The position numbers and the translations under genes were made by a program. A DNA stretch of 64,000 nucleotides. Source: Pseudoxanthomonas suwonensis. GTDB taxonomy: Bacteria > Pseudomonadota > Gammaproteobacteria > Xanthomonadales > Xanthomonadaceae. The stretch lies in contig NZ_CP011144.1 in assembly GCF_000972865.1 (NCBI RefSeq), positions 124,001-188,000 of the forward strand. Direction: 5' to 3'. This document shows positions 17,673-27,169 of this stretch, in pieces; positions within the stretch are counted from its first letter, which is position 1, and every line of letters starts with the position of its first letter. The notes below the pieces were generated by a model, which saw only the letters and a list, made by a program, of their open reading frames with translations, searched no databases and was not told the DNA's origin.

Positions 17673-18257
17673 ATGTCCGACCTCCTGATCGCCGAAGTGC
17701 TCGAAAAATCCGACCTGCTGGTCGACCGCCCCGCCATCGACGCCGCCATCGCGAAGATGGCCGACGCCATCGCCCGCGACTACATCGGCGACGTGCCGCC
17801 GCACCGCCTCGGCGACAGCTTCGTGCCGGTGTTCCTGACCGTGATGCACGGCGCCCTGCCCTTCGCCGGGCAGCTGGCGCTGGAACTGGGCGCGCGCGGC
17901 CTGGACCTGCAGTTCGATTACCTGCACGCGACCCGCTACCGCGGCAACAACCAGGGCGGCGAACTGGTCTGGAAGCACCGTCCGGCGACCTCGCTGTACG
18001 GCCGCCGGGTGCTGATCGCCGACGACATCCTCGACGAGGGCCACACCCTGGCCGAGGTCGGCCGCTGGTGCATCGAACAGGGCGCCACCGACGTGCGCAT
18101 CGCCGCGCTCACGGTCAAGGACCACGACCGCTGCGTCGACGGTGTGCGCGCCGACTACGTCGGCCTGCACCTGCCCGACCGCTACGTGTTCGGCTTCGGC
18201 ATGGACTACTACGAGCAGGGCCGTAACCTGCCGGGCATCTACGCGCTGAAGGACTGA
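17673..18257 (+). CDS. Hypoxanthine-guanine phosphoribosyltransferase
   Basis: 194 aa, type I phosphoribosyltransferase converting hypoxanthine or guanine and PRPP to nucleotides. PRPP-binding motif VLIADDILDEGHTLAE, preceding flexible-loop region FDYLHATRYRGNNQGGELVW, C-terminal DYVGLHLPDRYVFGFGMDYYEQGRNLPGIYAL. This longer variant (versus about 180 aa Hpt) is the usual xanthomonad form. Five nt before the next gene, hence an operon for purine salvage. Confidence 0.93.
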   Translation: MSDLLIAEVLEKSDLLVDRPAIDAAIAKMADAIARDYIGDVPPHRLGDSFVPVFLTVMHGALPFAGQLALELGARGLDLQFDYLHATRYRGNNQGGELVWKHRPATSLYGRRVLIADDILDEGHTLAEVGRWCIEQGATDVRIAALTVKDHDRCVDGVRADYVGLHLPDRYVFGFGMDYYEQGRNLPGIYALKD

Positions 18258-18262
18258 GCGGC

Positions 18263-19003
18263 ATGGACATCGCCCTGGCCGTGATCGGCGGCACCGGCGT
18301 CTACCGCCTGGCAGCGCTCGAGGACGTGGAGGCGCGCCAGGTCGACACGCCGTACGGCGCGCCCTCCGGGCCGCTGCGGATCGGCCGGCTCGGCGGGACG
18401 CGGATCGCCTTCCTCGCACGCCACGGCGAAGGCCACGCGCTGCCGCCGCACCGGGTCAACTACCGCGCCAACCTGCATGCGCTCAAGCAGGCCGGCGCCA
18501 CCCGCGTGCTGGCGCTCAACACCGTCGGCGGCATCACCGACGCCTACGGCCCGCGCGTGCTGGCCTGCCCCGACCAGCTGATCGACTACACCTGGGGCCG
18601 CGAATCGAGCTTCTGGGACGGCGAAGGCGAGGCCCTGCACGTCGATTTCGGCCATCCCTACAGCCCGATGTTCCGGCACAAGCTGCTGGCCGCCGCGCGG
18701 GTGACCGGCGTGCGCTTGGTCGATGGCGGCTGCTATGGCGCCACCCAGGGCCCGCGCCTGGAGACCAGCGCCGAGATCGCGCGCATGCGCCGCGACGGTT
18801 GCGACCTGGTCGGCATGACGGGTATGCCCGAGGCCGCGCTGGCCCGCGAACTGGGCCTGGACTACGCCTGCCTGGCGATCGTCGCCAACTGGGCCGCCGG
18901 CTGCGGCGACGCGCAAGAGATCACCCTGGCCGAGGTGCTGGACAACGTGGCCGCCGCCTCGGCCGGGCTGCCGGAGCTGGTCGCCGAGCTGGCGCGCGGC
19001 TGA
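18263..19003 (+). CDS. S-methyl-5'-thioinosine/5'-methylthioadenosine phosphorylase
   Basis: 246 aa, nucleoside phosphorylase of the MTAP family. Phosphate loop IGGTGVY at the start, [38 protein letters not shown] and [17 protein letters not shown]. The bacterial members near HPRT genes mostly act on methylthioinosine (MTIP as in P. aeruginosa), which would feed hypoxanthine straight to the enzyme encoded 5 nt upstream; this substrate choice is inferred. Confidence 0.9.
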   Translation: MDIALAVIGGTGVYRLAALEDVEARQVDTPYGAPSGPLRIGRLGGTRIAFLARHGEGHALPPHRVNYRANLHALKQAGATRVLALNTVGGITDAYGPRVLACPDQLIDYTWGRESSFWDGEGEALHVDFGHPYSPMFRHKLLAAARVTGVRLVDGGCYGATQGPRLETSAEIARMRRDGCDLVGMTGMPEAALARELGLDYACLAIVANWAAGCGDAQEITLAEVLDNVAAASAGLPELVAELARG

Positions 19004-19061
19004 CCCGCGGTGTCAGGACGGTGTTAGCGGTAACGTTTGCAGCGGTTACCGCATCCGGCGA

Positions 19062-19090
19062 TTGTCAGCCGGCTTCGGCCTTTGCATACT
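19062..19090 (+). promoter_or_regulatory. sigma70-type promoter of cspA-like gene
   Basis: TTGTCA (19062-19067), 17-bp spacer, CATACT (19085-19090), predicting a leader of about 50 nt before the ATG at 19146. Confidence 0.6.
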
Positions 19091-19145
19091 CCGCGGCGCG
19101 GCACCCCCTGCCGCATTCCGTCAATCGCAAGGACTACGCAGCATC

Positions 19146-19352
19146 ATGGCCAACGGTACCGTCAAGTGGTTCAACGACGCCAAGGGATTCGGCTTCATCT
19201 CGCCGGAAGATGGCAGCGCGGATGTGTTCGCACATTTTTCCGCGATCAACTCCAAGGGCTTCCGCTCCCTCCGGGAAGGACAGCGGGTGAGCTACGAGGT
19301 GACCCAGGGCCCGAAGGGCGCGCAGGCATCCAACATCACTCCGCTCGACTGA
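19146..19352 (+). CDS. Cold-shock-domain protein (CspA family)
   Basis: 68 aa, single OB-fold cold shock domain binding ssDNA/RNA. RNP1 KGFGFI (13-18) and RNP2 VFAHF (27-31), beginning [23 protein letters not shown]. Monocistronic: own promoter upstream and a strong terminator downstream. Whether it is cold-inducible cannot be told. Confidence 0.96.
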   Translation: MANGTVKWFNDAKGFGFISPEDGSADVFAHFSAINSKGFRSLREGQRVSYEVTQGPKGAQASNITPLD

Positions 19353-19377
19353 TCCGGCAGGAACGGTCGTGACCGGA

Positions 19378-19405
19378 AACCCCGCCGCGAGGCGGGGTTT
19401 TTTTG
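19378..19405 (+). terminator. Rho-independent terminator of cspA-like gene
   Basis: Stem AACCCCGCC/GGCGGGGTT with loop GCGA, followed by a run of seven T. 25 nt after the stop codon. Confidence 0.92.
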
Positions 19406-19433
19406 TTCCTCGCCCGTGCCGGCAGAATGCGTC

Positions 19434-19532
19434 CTTGCAGGGGCGGGCATGACCGCGCCCCCGGGCGCCAGGATCACGGCGGCGTCGCCTGTGCCGACGG
19501 CGTCGTGTCGCGGTCATGCCCGCTCCTACAAC
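19434..19532 (+). repeat. REP-like palindromic element 5 (family A)
   Basis: Variant with arms GCAGGGGCGGGCATGACCGC / GCGGTCATGCCCGCTCCTAC, like element 4. On the minus strand its end forms the TTG-TAG end of the hydrolase gene. Confidence 0.9.
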
Positions 19533-20326
19533 CCCGGCTCTTCGTGCAGGAATGCGCCGTAGCGCAGGAACTGCAGCGTCTGGCCGATGACCACGTCGTT
19601 GAGCACCATGAAGGTGTGGTTGACCGGCAGCACCATGAAGTCGCTCATGCCCTCGACCCTGGCTCGCTCGACCGACACCTTGCCGTCGTTCTCGCCGGGG
19701 ATGCGCGTGGCCATCACGCTGTCGATCGCGGTCTGCTCGTTGCCGGTGATGATCCCCAGCGGGAACGCCACCGGCCCCAGCCGGGCGGCGATGCCCTGCG
19801 GCCCCGTCACCAGTTGCGCGCCCGCCGGGCCGTTGACCCGGTCGTAGAAGGCCGTGCCGACCAGCGCGTCAGCCACCTCGCTGCCCTGGTTGGGCGGAGC
19901 GAGCATCACCGCACGCCCCAGTCCTTCCACCTCGCGCTCCGACAGGTAGTAGCGCAGCAGCAGGCCGCCCATGGAGTGGGTGACGAAGTGGACGGTGTGC
20001 GCGCCGGCGGCGCGGCATTCGCGCACGCCTTCGGGGATCGCCGCGCGCGCCGAGGCCTCGATCGTCTGGCTCTGCGAGGGATAGTCGATGCTGGCGGTGG
20101 CGTAGCCGGCCGCGCGCAGCGCCGACTCGATCCGGCCCATCGAGCGGTGGGTGCGACCCAGTCCATGCAGCAGGACCACGCATTGCCCTTCGACCGGCGC
20201 CAGTTCCGGTTCCGGCACCGTGGCGGCAGTCGCCGGCATGCCTGCGAGGGCGCCCAGCCACAGCAGCGGCAGCAACGCCATGCGGCCGGTGCCGCGCCGC
20301 GTCTGCCGTTCGACCCTCCGTTCCAT
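19526..20326 (-). CDS. Secreted alpha/beta hydrolase (lipase-like)
   Basis: 266 aa. Hydrophobic signal-like segment near residues 16-36 (RMALLPLLWLGALAGMPATAAT), then alpha/beta hydrolase fold: oxyanion HGLGRTH, nucleophile elbow THSMGG with Ser118, LAPPNQGSEVAD, and a late His in LPVNHTFMVLND. Similar proteins are annotated as alpha/beta hydrolases or triacylglycerol lipase-like; substrate unknown. The internal Met16 is an alternative start that would give a cleaner signal peptide. Stop codon supplied by REP element 5. Confidence 0.8.
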   Translation of the reverse strand: MERRVERQTRRGTGRMALLPLLWLGALAGMPATAATVPEPELAPVEGQCVVLLHGLGRTHRSMGRIESALRAAGYATASIDYPSQSQTIEASARAAIPEGVRECRAAGAHTVHFVTHSMGGLLLRYYLSEREVEGLGRAVMLAPPNQGSEVADALVGTAFYDRVNGPAGAQLVTGPQGIAARLGPVAFPLGIITGNEQTAIDSVMATRIPGENDGKVSVERARVEGMSDFMVLPVNHTFMVLNDVVIGQTLQFLRYGAFLHEEPGL

Positions 20327-20549
20327 CCGGCCCGTTTCCCCGTCGTTCGCTCCGGCGCGACCGGAGCGGGCATTGTTGCGTGCCTCGGCAATATACCGTC
20401 CGGACGCCGCCGGCCAGGCGCCCCGCGAGGTTCCGCTCGCGCATGGGCTCTGTTACAACTGGCCGCGTCGGGGAAGCCGCCGTGTCGCCTCGGGGAAAAT
20501 CGGCGGACCGGGGCGGCGAAGATCCCCGCGCACGCCACGCGAGGTTGCG

Positions 20550-21833
20550 ATGATCCGATTGCTTGTCTGCCTGGCCACCCTGCTCGCGCTGACCGCCTGC
20601 CAGCCACCGGTGCGGCTGATGCCGGCGCCGGCGATCTTCCTCAACGAACACAACCTGTTCGCGGCCAATGCCAACCTGGACAGGAGCGCCGAGATCCAGG
20701 TGTTCTACGCCACCAACCGGCTGGCGTTCGGCCCCTCCGGCGCGCCGGCCTACACCGTCTTCCCCGGCAACGACCTGCACCTGGGCGTGGCCACCCTGGA
20801 CATCGGCGGCGGCGGGCGCAGCTGGGACTGGCTGTACGAACAGTCCACCCAGGCCTCCGCCGAGCGGCGGCCGCAGTTGCTGGTCAACTCGATGGACCGC
20901 AAGGCCTCGGTCGCCGTCGGCAGCCGCGAGGACGCACCGGGCGAGGAGGCGCTGGCCTTCTTCCGCCAGATCGACCAGGCGCTGGCCGGCAGCGCCGACC
21001 CGGACCTGACCATCTACGTGCACGGCGCCAACACCAGCGTCGGCCGCGCCACCGCGCAGGCCGCGCAGTACCGCCACTTCACCGGGCGCAACTCGGTGGT
21101 GCTGTCGTTCCTGTGGCCGTCGGCCGAGAACTTCATGCGCTTCTCGCACGACGTGTCCAAGGCCGGCCAGACCGCGCCGGCCTTCGCCCAGCTGGTGCGC
21201 ATGCTGGCCCAGCACACCCGCGCCCGGCACATCAACGTGATCGCCTACAGTTCCGGGGCCATGGTCGCGTCGCCGGGGCTGGCGATCCTGGGCACGCCGG
21301 CGGAGGGCTACGACCCGGCGTCGGTGCGGCTGGGCGAGGTCTATTTCCCCGCGCCGGACGCCGACTTCCGCCAGTTCGTCAGCGAACTGCAGGTCTACCA
21401 CGGCTACCCGCGGCGGGTGACGGTGACGGTGAACATGCACGACTCGGTGCTGGTGCTGTCGCGCGTGCACCAGCGCGGCTCGCGCGCCGGCCGGCCCGAT
21501 CCCACCGAGCTGTCCCCCGAGGACGCGCAGTGGATGGTCGAAGCCTCCCGGCGGCTGGACTTCGACCTGCTCTCCGCGCGCGCGGCCGACCTGCCGGGCA
21601 TGGAGCGGCGCTCGCACATCTTCTGGTACGACCATCCCTGGGTCAGCAGCGACGTGCTGCTGAAGATGCTGTTCCACTTCGCCCCCGAGGAACGCGGGCT
21701 GCAGCGCAACCTGACCGCCGACGACCTCGAGTACTGGACGTTCCCGGAAGACTACGAGGCGCGCCTGGACGCGGTCATGGACGAACTGGTGCAGGCCGCC
21801 GCCGCGCAGCGCGGGGAAACCTCCACCCAGTGA
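20550..21833 (+). CDS. Lipoprotein alpha/beta hydrolase (DUF900 type)
   Basis: 427 aa with a lipoprotein signal: MIRLLVCLATLLALTAC, lipobox LTAC with the Cys at 17. The body matches the DUF900/esterase-like fold (IQVFYATNR at the start, LTIYVHGANTSVGRATAQAAQ, SVVLSFLWPS, IAYSSGAM containing Ser234, NMHDSVLVLS). The elbow reads A-Y-S-S-G in place of G-x-S-x-G. Divergent from the lipase gene with 223 bp between. Role unknown. Confidence 0.78.
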   Translation: MIRLLVCLATLLALTACQPPVRLMPAPAIFLNEHNLFAANANLDRSAEIQVFYATNRLAFGPSGAPAYTVFPGNDLHLGVATLDIGGGGRSWDWLYEQSTQASAERRPQLLVNSMDRKASVAVGSREDAPGEEALAFFRQIDQALAGSADPDLTIYVHGANTSVGRATAQAAQYRHFTGRNSVVLSFLWPSAENFMRFSHDVSKAGQTAPAFAQLVRMLAQHTRARHINVIAYSSGAMVASPGLAILGTPAEGYDPASVRLGEVYFPAPDADFRQFVSELQVYHGYPRRVTVTVNMHDSVLVLSRVHQRGSRAGRPDPTELSPEDAQWMVEASRRLDFDLLSARAADLPGMERRSHIFWYDHPWVSSDVLLKMLFHFAPEERGLQRNLTADDLEYWTFPEDYEARLDAVMDELVQAAAAQRGETSTQ

Positions 21834-21884
21834 GGCGGCGCGCGCGCGGACCGGACGCGTCCGGCATCGCGCACGCCGCGCCGC

Positions 21885-24800
21885 TCAGGGCGGCGTCACC
21901 GTGACCTGGGCCGGCCGCGCCACGCCGGTGCCGCGCAGGGTCGGCTGGTACATGTCCTCGGCCTGCGGCGGCGGCACCGTGTAGGTGCCCGGGGTGACCG
22001 CGCGCACCAGGTAGTACAGCCGCGCGGTGCCACCGCGCTCCAGCGCCAGGGCCGCCACGTAGCGGTCGTCGCGGTATTCCTCGTGGCGCAGCTCGGCCTG
22101 GCCGGCGCGGTCGGACAGCGCCACGCCCTCGATGCTGACCCCGTCCCACTGCGCGGCGTCGCCCAGGTTGAGGTTTTCCGCCTCCAGGCCCGCCGGCAGC
22201 AGGTCGGTGACCAGGGCATCGGGCATCCGCTCCTGGGCCTGCAGCGTCAGCCGCACCACCAGCACCTGCCCCTCCTTCAGCGTGCCGCCCTTCCACGGGC
22301 TGCCGTCAGGCATGAACCAGTCGCGGACGATGCCGACCCGGCGCCGGTCCTCGGCCGGCGGCTGCCGCGGGATGCCGGCGATCTCGATGCTCGCGTAGTA
22401 CGGACCGCCCTCGGGTTCGAAGCGCAGGCCGCGGGCCAGGGCCGCATGGTCGAGGCTGCGCGCGACGCTGGAGGCCGGTTCCAGTGCCTGCGCCTGGCCG
22501 CCGGCCAGCACGCGCCCGGCGACCTGGCGTCCGCCGCCGGCCTCCAGCGCCTTGCCCAGCCGCGCCAGCGCCATCTGCTCCTGGGTGCTGAGCCACAGCC
22601 GGCCGGCCTCGTCGCGGCGCGCCTGCAGCGCACGGGCCAGCTCGACCGAGCGCGCGTCGTACCCCGCCTCGGCGCGGTCGCGCTCGTGCAGCAACGCGAC
22701 CATCAGCGCGTCGTCGCGGATCCGGCTGCCGTAGTCGCCCAGCCAGGCCGGGCGCTGGTCCGGGTCGCGGGCGAAGCCGTCGGCGATCGCCGCCGCGCCG
22801 CGCCTGCCGTCGCCCTGCAGCGCCAGCGCCAGGCCCAGCTGCACCAGCGGCAGGCCGGTCAGGCCGGCGTCCTTCTCCTGGTCGTAGAGCGCACGCAGCG
22901 TGCCCAGCGGCGCGCGGTTGACCCGCGCCAGCACGTAGCCGGCATAGGCGCGGTTGGCGAAGCGCAGGTGCTCGCGGTGCTCGCGCCCGTAGAACTGCGC
23001 GCCGCCGGACAGCAGGTCCTCCGACAGCCGGTCCAGCGCCTTCTGCAGCACGCCGTCGGGCACGGCGAAGCCGGCCTCGCGCGCGTCGAGCAGGAAGTCG
23101 GCGATGTAGGGCGTCAGCGCCGGCTCGGGGCCGCCGTCACCGCCCCACAGCGAGAAGTGCCCACTGGGCGTCTGCATCGCCGCCAGCCGGCCGAACGCAC
23201 CCTCCAGGCGCGCGCGGCGCGCCGCCGGCTCCAGGCCGGGCACGCCGAGCCGGGCCGCGGTCTGCGCATCCATCACCAGCGCCGCGTAGCCCTTGCTGGT
23301 GGTCTGTTCGGCGCAACCGTAGGGGTAGTCGAGCAGGCCCTGCAGGGCGCTGGCGAACGGGATCGGCGGCGAGGCGGTGATCCGCAGGCGCGCGTCCACG
23401 GTGTCGGCGATCAGGCCTTCGGCCAGTGCCGCGTCCAGCACCAGCGGCGCGCCGTCCTCCAGCACCCGCGTCTGCGTGCGCAGCACCGCCGGCCAGGCCG
23501 CGCGCACCGGCAGCTCGTAGCGGCGGTCCACCGCGTAACCGCCGCCGTCCACGCGTACTCGCACCTGGGCCACCGTGTGGCCGGGCTGGGCCAGCAACGG
23601 GAACTCGAGCGTGGCCTTGGCCCCGTCCTCCAGGCGCAACCGGCGCCGGCCCTCGGCCACCGCCAGCGGGCCCTCGCCGTCCACCCGCACCTCGAACTCG
23701 CCGGCCTTGCCGCTGAAGTTCTGCACGTCCAGGGCGACCGTGCCGCGGTCACCCGGTGCCATCACCCGCGGCATGCCGGCCTCGGCCACCACCGGCGCGC
23801 GTACCAGCACCTCGGCGTCGCGCTTGCCGTAGCGGTCGTCGGCGTAGACCAGCGCCGACACCCGCAGGGTGCCGTTGAAGTCCGGCAGCAGCAGCTGCAG
23901 CCGCGCGTTGCCCTGCGCGTCCAGCGCCACCGGCCCGGAGAACAGGTCCACGGTCTGCACCCGCGCGGTCGGGCGCCGCGCCTGCGGCAGCGCGTCCAGT
24001 GCCATGTCGCCGCCGAAGCGCTGGCGCGCGCTGCCGCCGGCGAAGCTCTCGATCACTCGCCCGTAGACGTCGTAGGCGTCGGTGGCCAGGCGCCGCTGGG
24101 CGAAGAAGTGCGCGTTGGCGTCGGGCACCGGGAAGCGGGTGATGTTGAGGATGCCCACGTCCACCGCCGAGACGGTGACGTGCGCCTGCCGGCCCGCCAG
24201 CTGCGGCACGCTGACCGTGACCGGCAGGTCCTGCTGCGGGCGCGTCTGCGCCGGCACCTTCAGCCCGACCGCCACCCGCCGGTCGTCGCGCCGCATCGGC
24301 ACGTGGGCCACGCCGACCGCACGCGCCGGAGTCACCTGGCTGCTCGCCGAACCGCCGCGTAGCACCAGCGCGGTGAGGTAGACGTCGTGCCGCTCCCAGT
24401 CCTCGGTCACCGGGATCTCGAAGGTGCCGGCGGCCTTGCCATCCTTGCCCCTCAATTCGATCTCCTGCACGTACAGCAGGCGGTCGCTCTCCACCAGCAG
24501 CACGCCGCGGCCGGCGTGCGGCGGGGTCACGGTGACCTTGAGCGTGTCGCCGGCGCGGTAACCGGTGCGGTCCAGCGCCAGCTTGACCTTGTCCGGGCGC
24601 GCGTCGGGACCGCGGTTGTCGTCGCCCCAGCTCCAGCCGGCGCGGAACGGATAGCGCATGGTCAGACCGGTGGCCGGGTCGAGCACGTCGATGCGGTACT
24701 CGCCCCACTCCACCGGGAAGTCGAAGCGGGCCGCGGTGGCGGTCGCGTCGAGGGTGCGCGTGTCCACGTTCTCGAAGCGGCGGGTGAAGTCGTAGTCCCA

Positions 24801-26858
24801 GCCGCCGTCGTCCTGGTAGCGCCAGTGGTAGTCGCGCCGTTCGCGCACCAGGGTGACCCGGAGCCCGCTGGCCGGCTGCGGCCGGCCCTGCGCGTCCACG
24901 CGCACCAGCTCGAAGCGCGCGTTGGCATTGGCGTCGGCACCGTCGGCCTCGTCGAACAGCGGGCGCACGCCGACCAGTGCCGGCGCCGGCCACAGCAAGC
25001 GCTGCAGGCTGCGGTTGACCGGGCGGCCGCCGCTTTCGTGGACGCTGCCGGCGATGGTGACCGTCACCGGGGTCTTCGCCTTGGCGGCCTCCTCCGGCAA
25101 CGCCAGCGCGGCCTCGATCCGGCCCTGCGGATCAAGTTCGACGTCGAGCACGTCACGCGGGGCGGTCGGCAACTCCACGGTCGGATCGCCGAAGGCGTAG
25201 CCGGGCAGGCCCTCGACCGGCCGCCGCGCCACCGCCAGCGACATCGTCGCGGTGAAGCGGTTGCCGGCGGCCGGCGCGCCGTAGAGGTAGGCAGCGTCGG
25301 CCTGCAGCTGCAGCGGCTCGCCGGGCTCGAGCGTGTCCTGCGCCTTCGGCGCCGACAGGTCCAGCTTCAGCCGCTCCGGCAGGAACTCCTCGATCCGCAG
25401 CGCCATGCCCTGCACCGCGTCCTTGCCGGCCGGATCGGTGCGGAACTCGACCTGCCAGCGCCCGGTCGGCGCGTCGGCCGGGATCGCCTGCTCGAACGCG
25501 TAGTAGCCCTGCGCGCCGGCCTCCAGCCGGGTCTCGCGGAACACGCGCCCATCAGGCTGCTTCAGCCGCAGGAACAGTGGCTGCGCCGCGCCGCCCGTGC
25601 CGGACGCCGCCGGCGCCGGCAGGCGGCGGCCGTCGCCGTCGCGCAGCAGCGCCGAGATGCGCACGGTCTCGCCCGGCCGGTACAGGTCGCGCCCGGACCA
25701 GGCGAACACGTCGAAGCCGGCCTGGCTGCGGCCGCCGACCGCGAACTCGGACAGGTCCAGCGCCGGCTGGTTGAACGGCAGCAGCGACACGTCCTTGCCG
25801 CGCCGCGCCACCAGCACCTGGCCGGCATCCAGCCGGTAGTCGAGCAGCGCGTTGCCGTTGCCGTCGCTGGCCGACTTCAGCAGCGCCTCGCCCCTGGCGT
25901 CGAGCACGCGCAGTTCCACGCCCTTCAGCGGCGCGCCGTCGTGCAGCGACGCGGTGTGCACGTACAGGGTGTCGCGGTAGGCGCGCGCGTGCAGGCCGAT
26001 GTCGCTGACGGTGAAGAACGCGGTGTCGTACTGGTCGGAGAACTGGCCGACCCGGCGCAGTACCGCGAAGTACAGCCCCGGCTGCTGCAGTTCGGCGATC
26101 TCCTGCAGCGGCAGGTAGTTGAGCACCCGTTCGTTGCGCGCGCCGCCGAGGATGAAGCGGCTGAGGTAGACCGACTCGGCCAGGTCGCGCAGCGGGGTAT
26201 TGTCGCCATAGTTGCGGTCCAGTTCCCAGCCGCCGCGGCGGCCGCCTCGCTGGAACTGGGCGAAGAAGCGCGGCAGCTCCGATTCGCGCACGCGCAGGAA
26301 CTCGACGTCCACCTCCGGCACGTTGACCGAGACCACCGGCAGGCCGCGGCTGTCGCGCGCCGGCAACACGCTGCCCTGCGAGGCGAAACCCACCACCGGG
26401 TCCAGCTCGCCGGTATGCACGGTCTTCTTCAGCGGTGCATCGAGGCGGCTGCCGTCGGCCGCGAGCAGGCCCGCGGCCACGGTCACGGTGTAGTCGCGTG
26501 CCGGTTCCACGAAGGGATAGCGCAGGGTCCTGCCGTCGTCCGCCAGCGACCAGCCGCTGCCATCGCTGCCGGCCGGTTCCACGGTGAGCAGGCGGTCGAA
26601 GTCCTGGGTGCCGACCAGCGGCCGCGAGAACTCAAGGGCCAGGGCCAGGCGGCCTTCGTGCTGGTCGGGCCAGGCGCGGACCAGGCCGAAACCGGCCACT
26701 TCCTCGCGCTGGGCCTGGAGCTTCTCACCGGCGACCTGGGGCAGCTGCCCGCCCGGGTCGCGGCGGCAGCCGGACGCCAGCAGCACCAGCAACGCCAGCA
26801 ACAGCAGCCCGGTCCCGGGCCATCCTGCCCTGCGCCCGCCGATCGCTGTCCGCATCAT
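21885..26858 (-). CDS. Bacterial alpha-2-macroglobulin lipoprotein
   Basis: About 1657 aa, a broad protease trap anchored in the periplasm. Lipobox LASGC with Cys31 after a hydrophobic segment. MG domains fill the N-terminal two thirds, followed by the thioester domain with C-A-E-Q (PYGCAEQTTSK, near Cys1182) and a terminal complement-like domain. The start at 26858 (ATGATG) has AGGAGG 6 nt upstream; the open frame continues without support. Many bacterial A2Ms pair with pbpC (PBP1C); no pbpC lies adjacent here. Length matches E. coli YfhM (about 1650). Confidence 0.93.
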   Translation of the reverse strand: MMRTAIGGRRAGWPGTGLLLLALLVLLASGCRRDPGGQLPQVAGEKLQAQREEVAGFGLVRAWPDQHEGRLALALEFSRPLVGTQDFDRLLTVEPAGSDGSGWSLADDGRTLRYPFVEPARDYTVTVAAGLLAADGSRLDAPLKKTVHTGELDPVVGFASQGSVLPARDSRGLPVVSVNVPEVDVEFLRVRESELPRFFAQFQRGGRRGGWELDRNYGDNTPLRDLAESVYLSRFILGGARNERVLNYLPLQEIAELQQPGLYFAVLRRVGQFSDQYDTAFFTVSDIGLHARAYRDTLYVHTASLHDGAPLKGVELRVLDARGEALLKSASDGNGNALLDYRLDAGQVLVARRGKDVSLLPFNQPALDLSEFAVGGRSQAGFDVFAWSGRDLYRPGETVRISALLRDGDGRRLPAPAASGTGGAAQPLFLRLKQPDGRVFRETRLEAGAQGYYAFEQAIPADAPTGRWQVEFRTDPAGKDAVQGMALRIEEFLPERLKLDLSAPKAQDTLEPGEPLQLQADAAYLYGAPAAGNRFTATMSLAVARRPVEGLPGYAFGDPTVELPTAPRDVLDVELDPQGRIEAALALPEEAAKAKTPVTVTIAGSVHESGGRPVNRSLQRLLWPAPALVGVRPLFDEADGADANANARFELVRVDAQGRPQPASGLRVTLVRERRDYHWRYQDDGGWDYDFTRRFENVDTRTLDATATAARFDFPVEWGEYRIDVLDPATGLTMRYPFRAGWSWGDDNRGPDARPDKVKLALDRTGYRAGDTLKVTVTPPHAGRGVLLVESDRLLYVQEIELRGKDGKAAGTFEIPVTEDWERHDVYLTALVLRGGSASSQVTPARAVGVAHVPMRRDDRRVAVGLKVPAQTRPQQDLPVTVSVPQLAGRQAHVTVSAVDVGILNITRFPVPDANAHFFAQRRLATDAYDVYGRVIESFAGGSARQRFGGDMALDALPQARRPTARVQTVDLFSGPVALDAQGNARLQLLLPDFNGTLRVSALVYADDRYGKRDAEVLVRAPVVAEAGMPRVMAPGDRGTVALDVQNFSGKAGEFEVRVDGEGPLAVAEGRRRLRLEDGAKATLEFPLLAQPGHTVAQVRVRVDGGGYAVDRRYELPVRAAWPAVLRTQTRVLEDGAPLVLDAALAEGLIADTVDARLRITASPPIPFASALQGLLDYPYGCAEQTTSKGYAALVMDAQTAARLGVPGLEPAARRARLEGAFGRLAAMQTPSGHFSLWGGDGGPEPALTPYIADFLLDAREAGFAVPDGVLQKALDRLSEDLLSGGAQFYGREHREHLRFANRAYAGYVLARVNRAPLGTLRALYDQEKDAGLTGLPLVQLGLALALQGDGRRGAAAIADGFARDPDQRPAWLGDYGSRIRDDALMVALLHERDRAEAGYDARSVELARALQARRDEAGRLWLSTQEQMALARLGKALEAGGGRQVAGRVLAGGQAQALEPASSVARSLDHAALARGLRFEPEGGPYYASIEIAGIPRQPPAEDRRRVGIVRDWFMPDGSPWKGGTLKEGQVLVVRLTLQAQERMPDALVTDLLPAGLEAENLNLGDAAQWDGVSIEGVALSDRAGQAELRHEEYRDDRYVAALALERGGTARLYYLVRAVTPGTYTVPPPQAEDMYQPTLRGTGVARPAQVTVTPP

Positions 26859-26982
26859 GCGCCGCCTCCTTGTGGATGGGCGAAGTATAGGCGGACGGGA
26901 TGGCGTGACGAGGCGCGATGCAGGTGGCAGGAGTCGGCATCCGGACGGCGGCAGCGCCACGGGACCACGTCGCAGTCGCAGC

Positions 26983-27083
26983 TGTTGTAGGAGCCGGGTT
27001 CAGCCGGCGACACGACGCCCTGGCACAGGCGACTCCCTCGTATTCCCGACGCCCGTGTCGCCGGCTGAACCCGGCTCCTACAA
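26983..27083 (+). repeat. REP-like palindromic element 6 (family A)
   Basis: Arms GTTGTAGGAGCCGGGTTCAG and complement, centre in inverse orientation relative to elements 2-5 (GGCACAGGCGACTCCC...GACGCCCGTGTCGCC). Sits in the 311-bp gap between the alpha-2-macroglobulin gene and the hybrid kinase gene; nothing else is seen in that gap. Confidence 0.9.
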
Positions 27084-27169
27084 AAAGCCGGTGCTACGCG
27101 TCTGGCTGTCACGGAACGACACGCGGGGGTGGAACCCGATCGCTGTTGGAGAAGGCCCTGTGGGAAACG

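Noticed and set aside
24387-26990. 867-codon plus-strand frame opposite the alpha-2-macroglobulin gene
   Set aside because: Same shadow effect; no motif and overlaps a convincing lipoprotein on the other strand.
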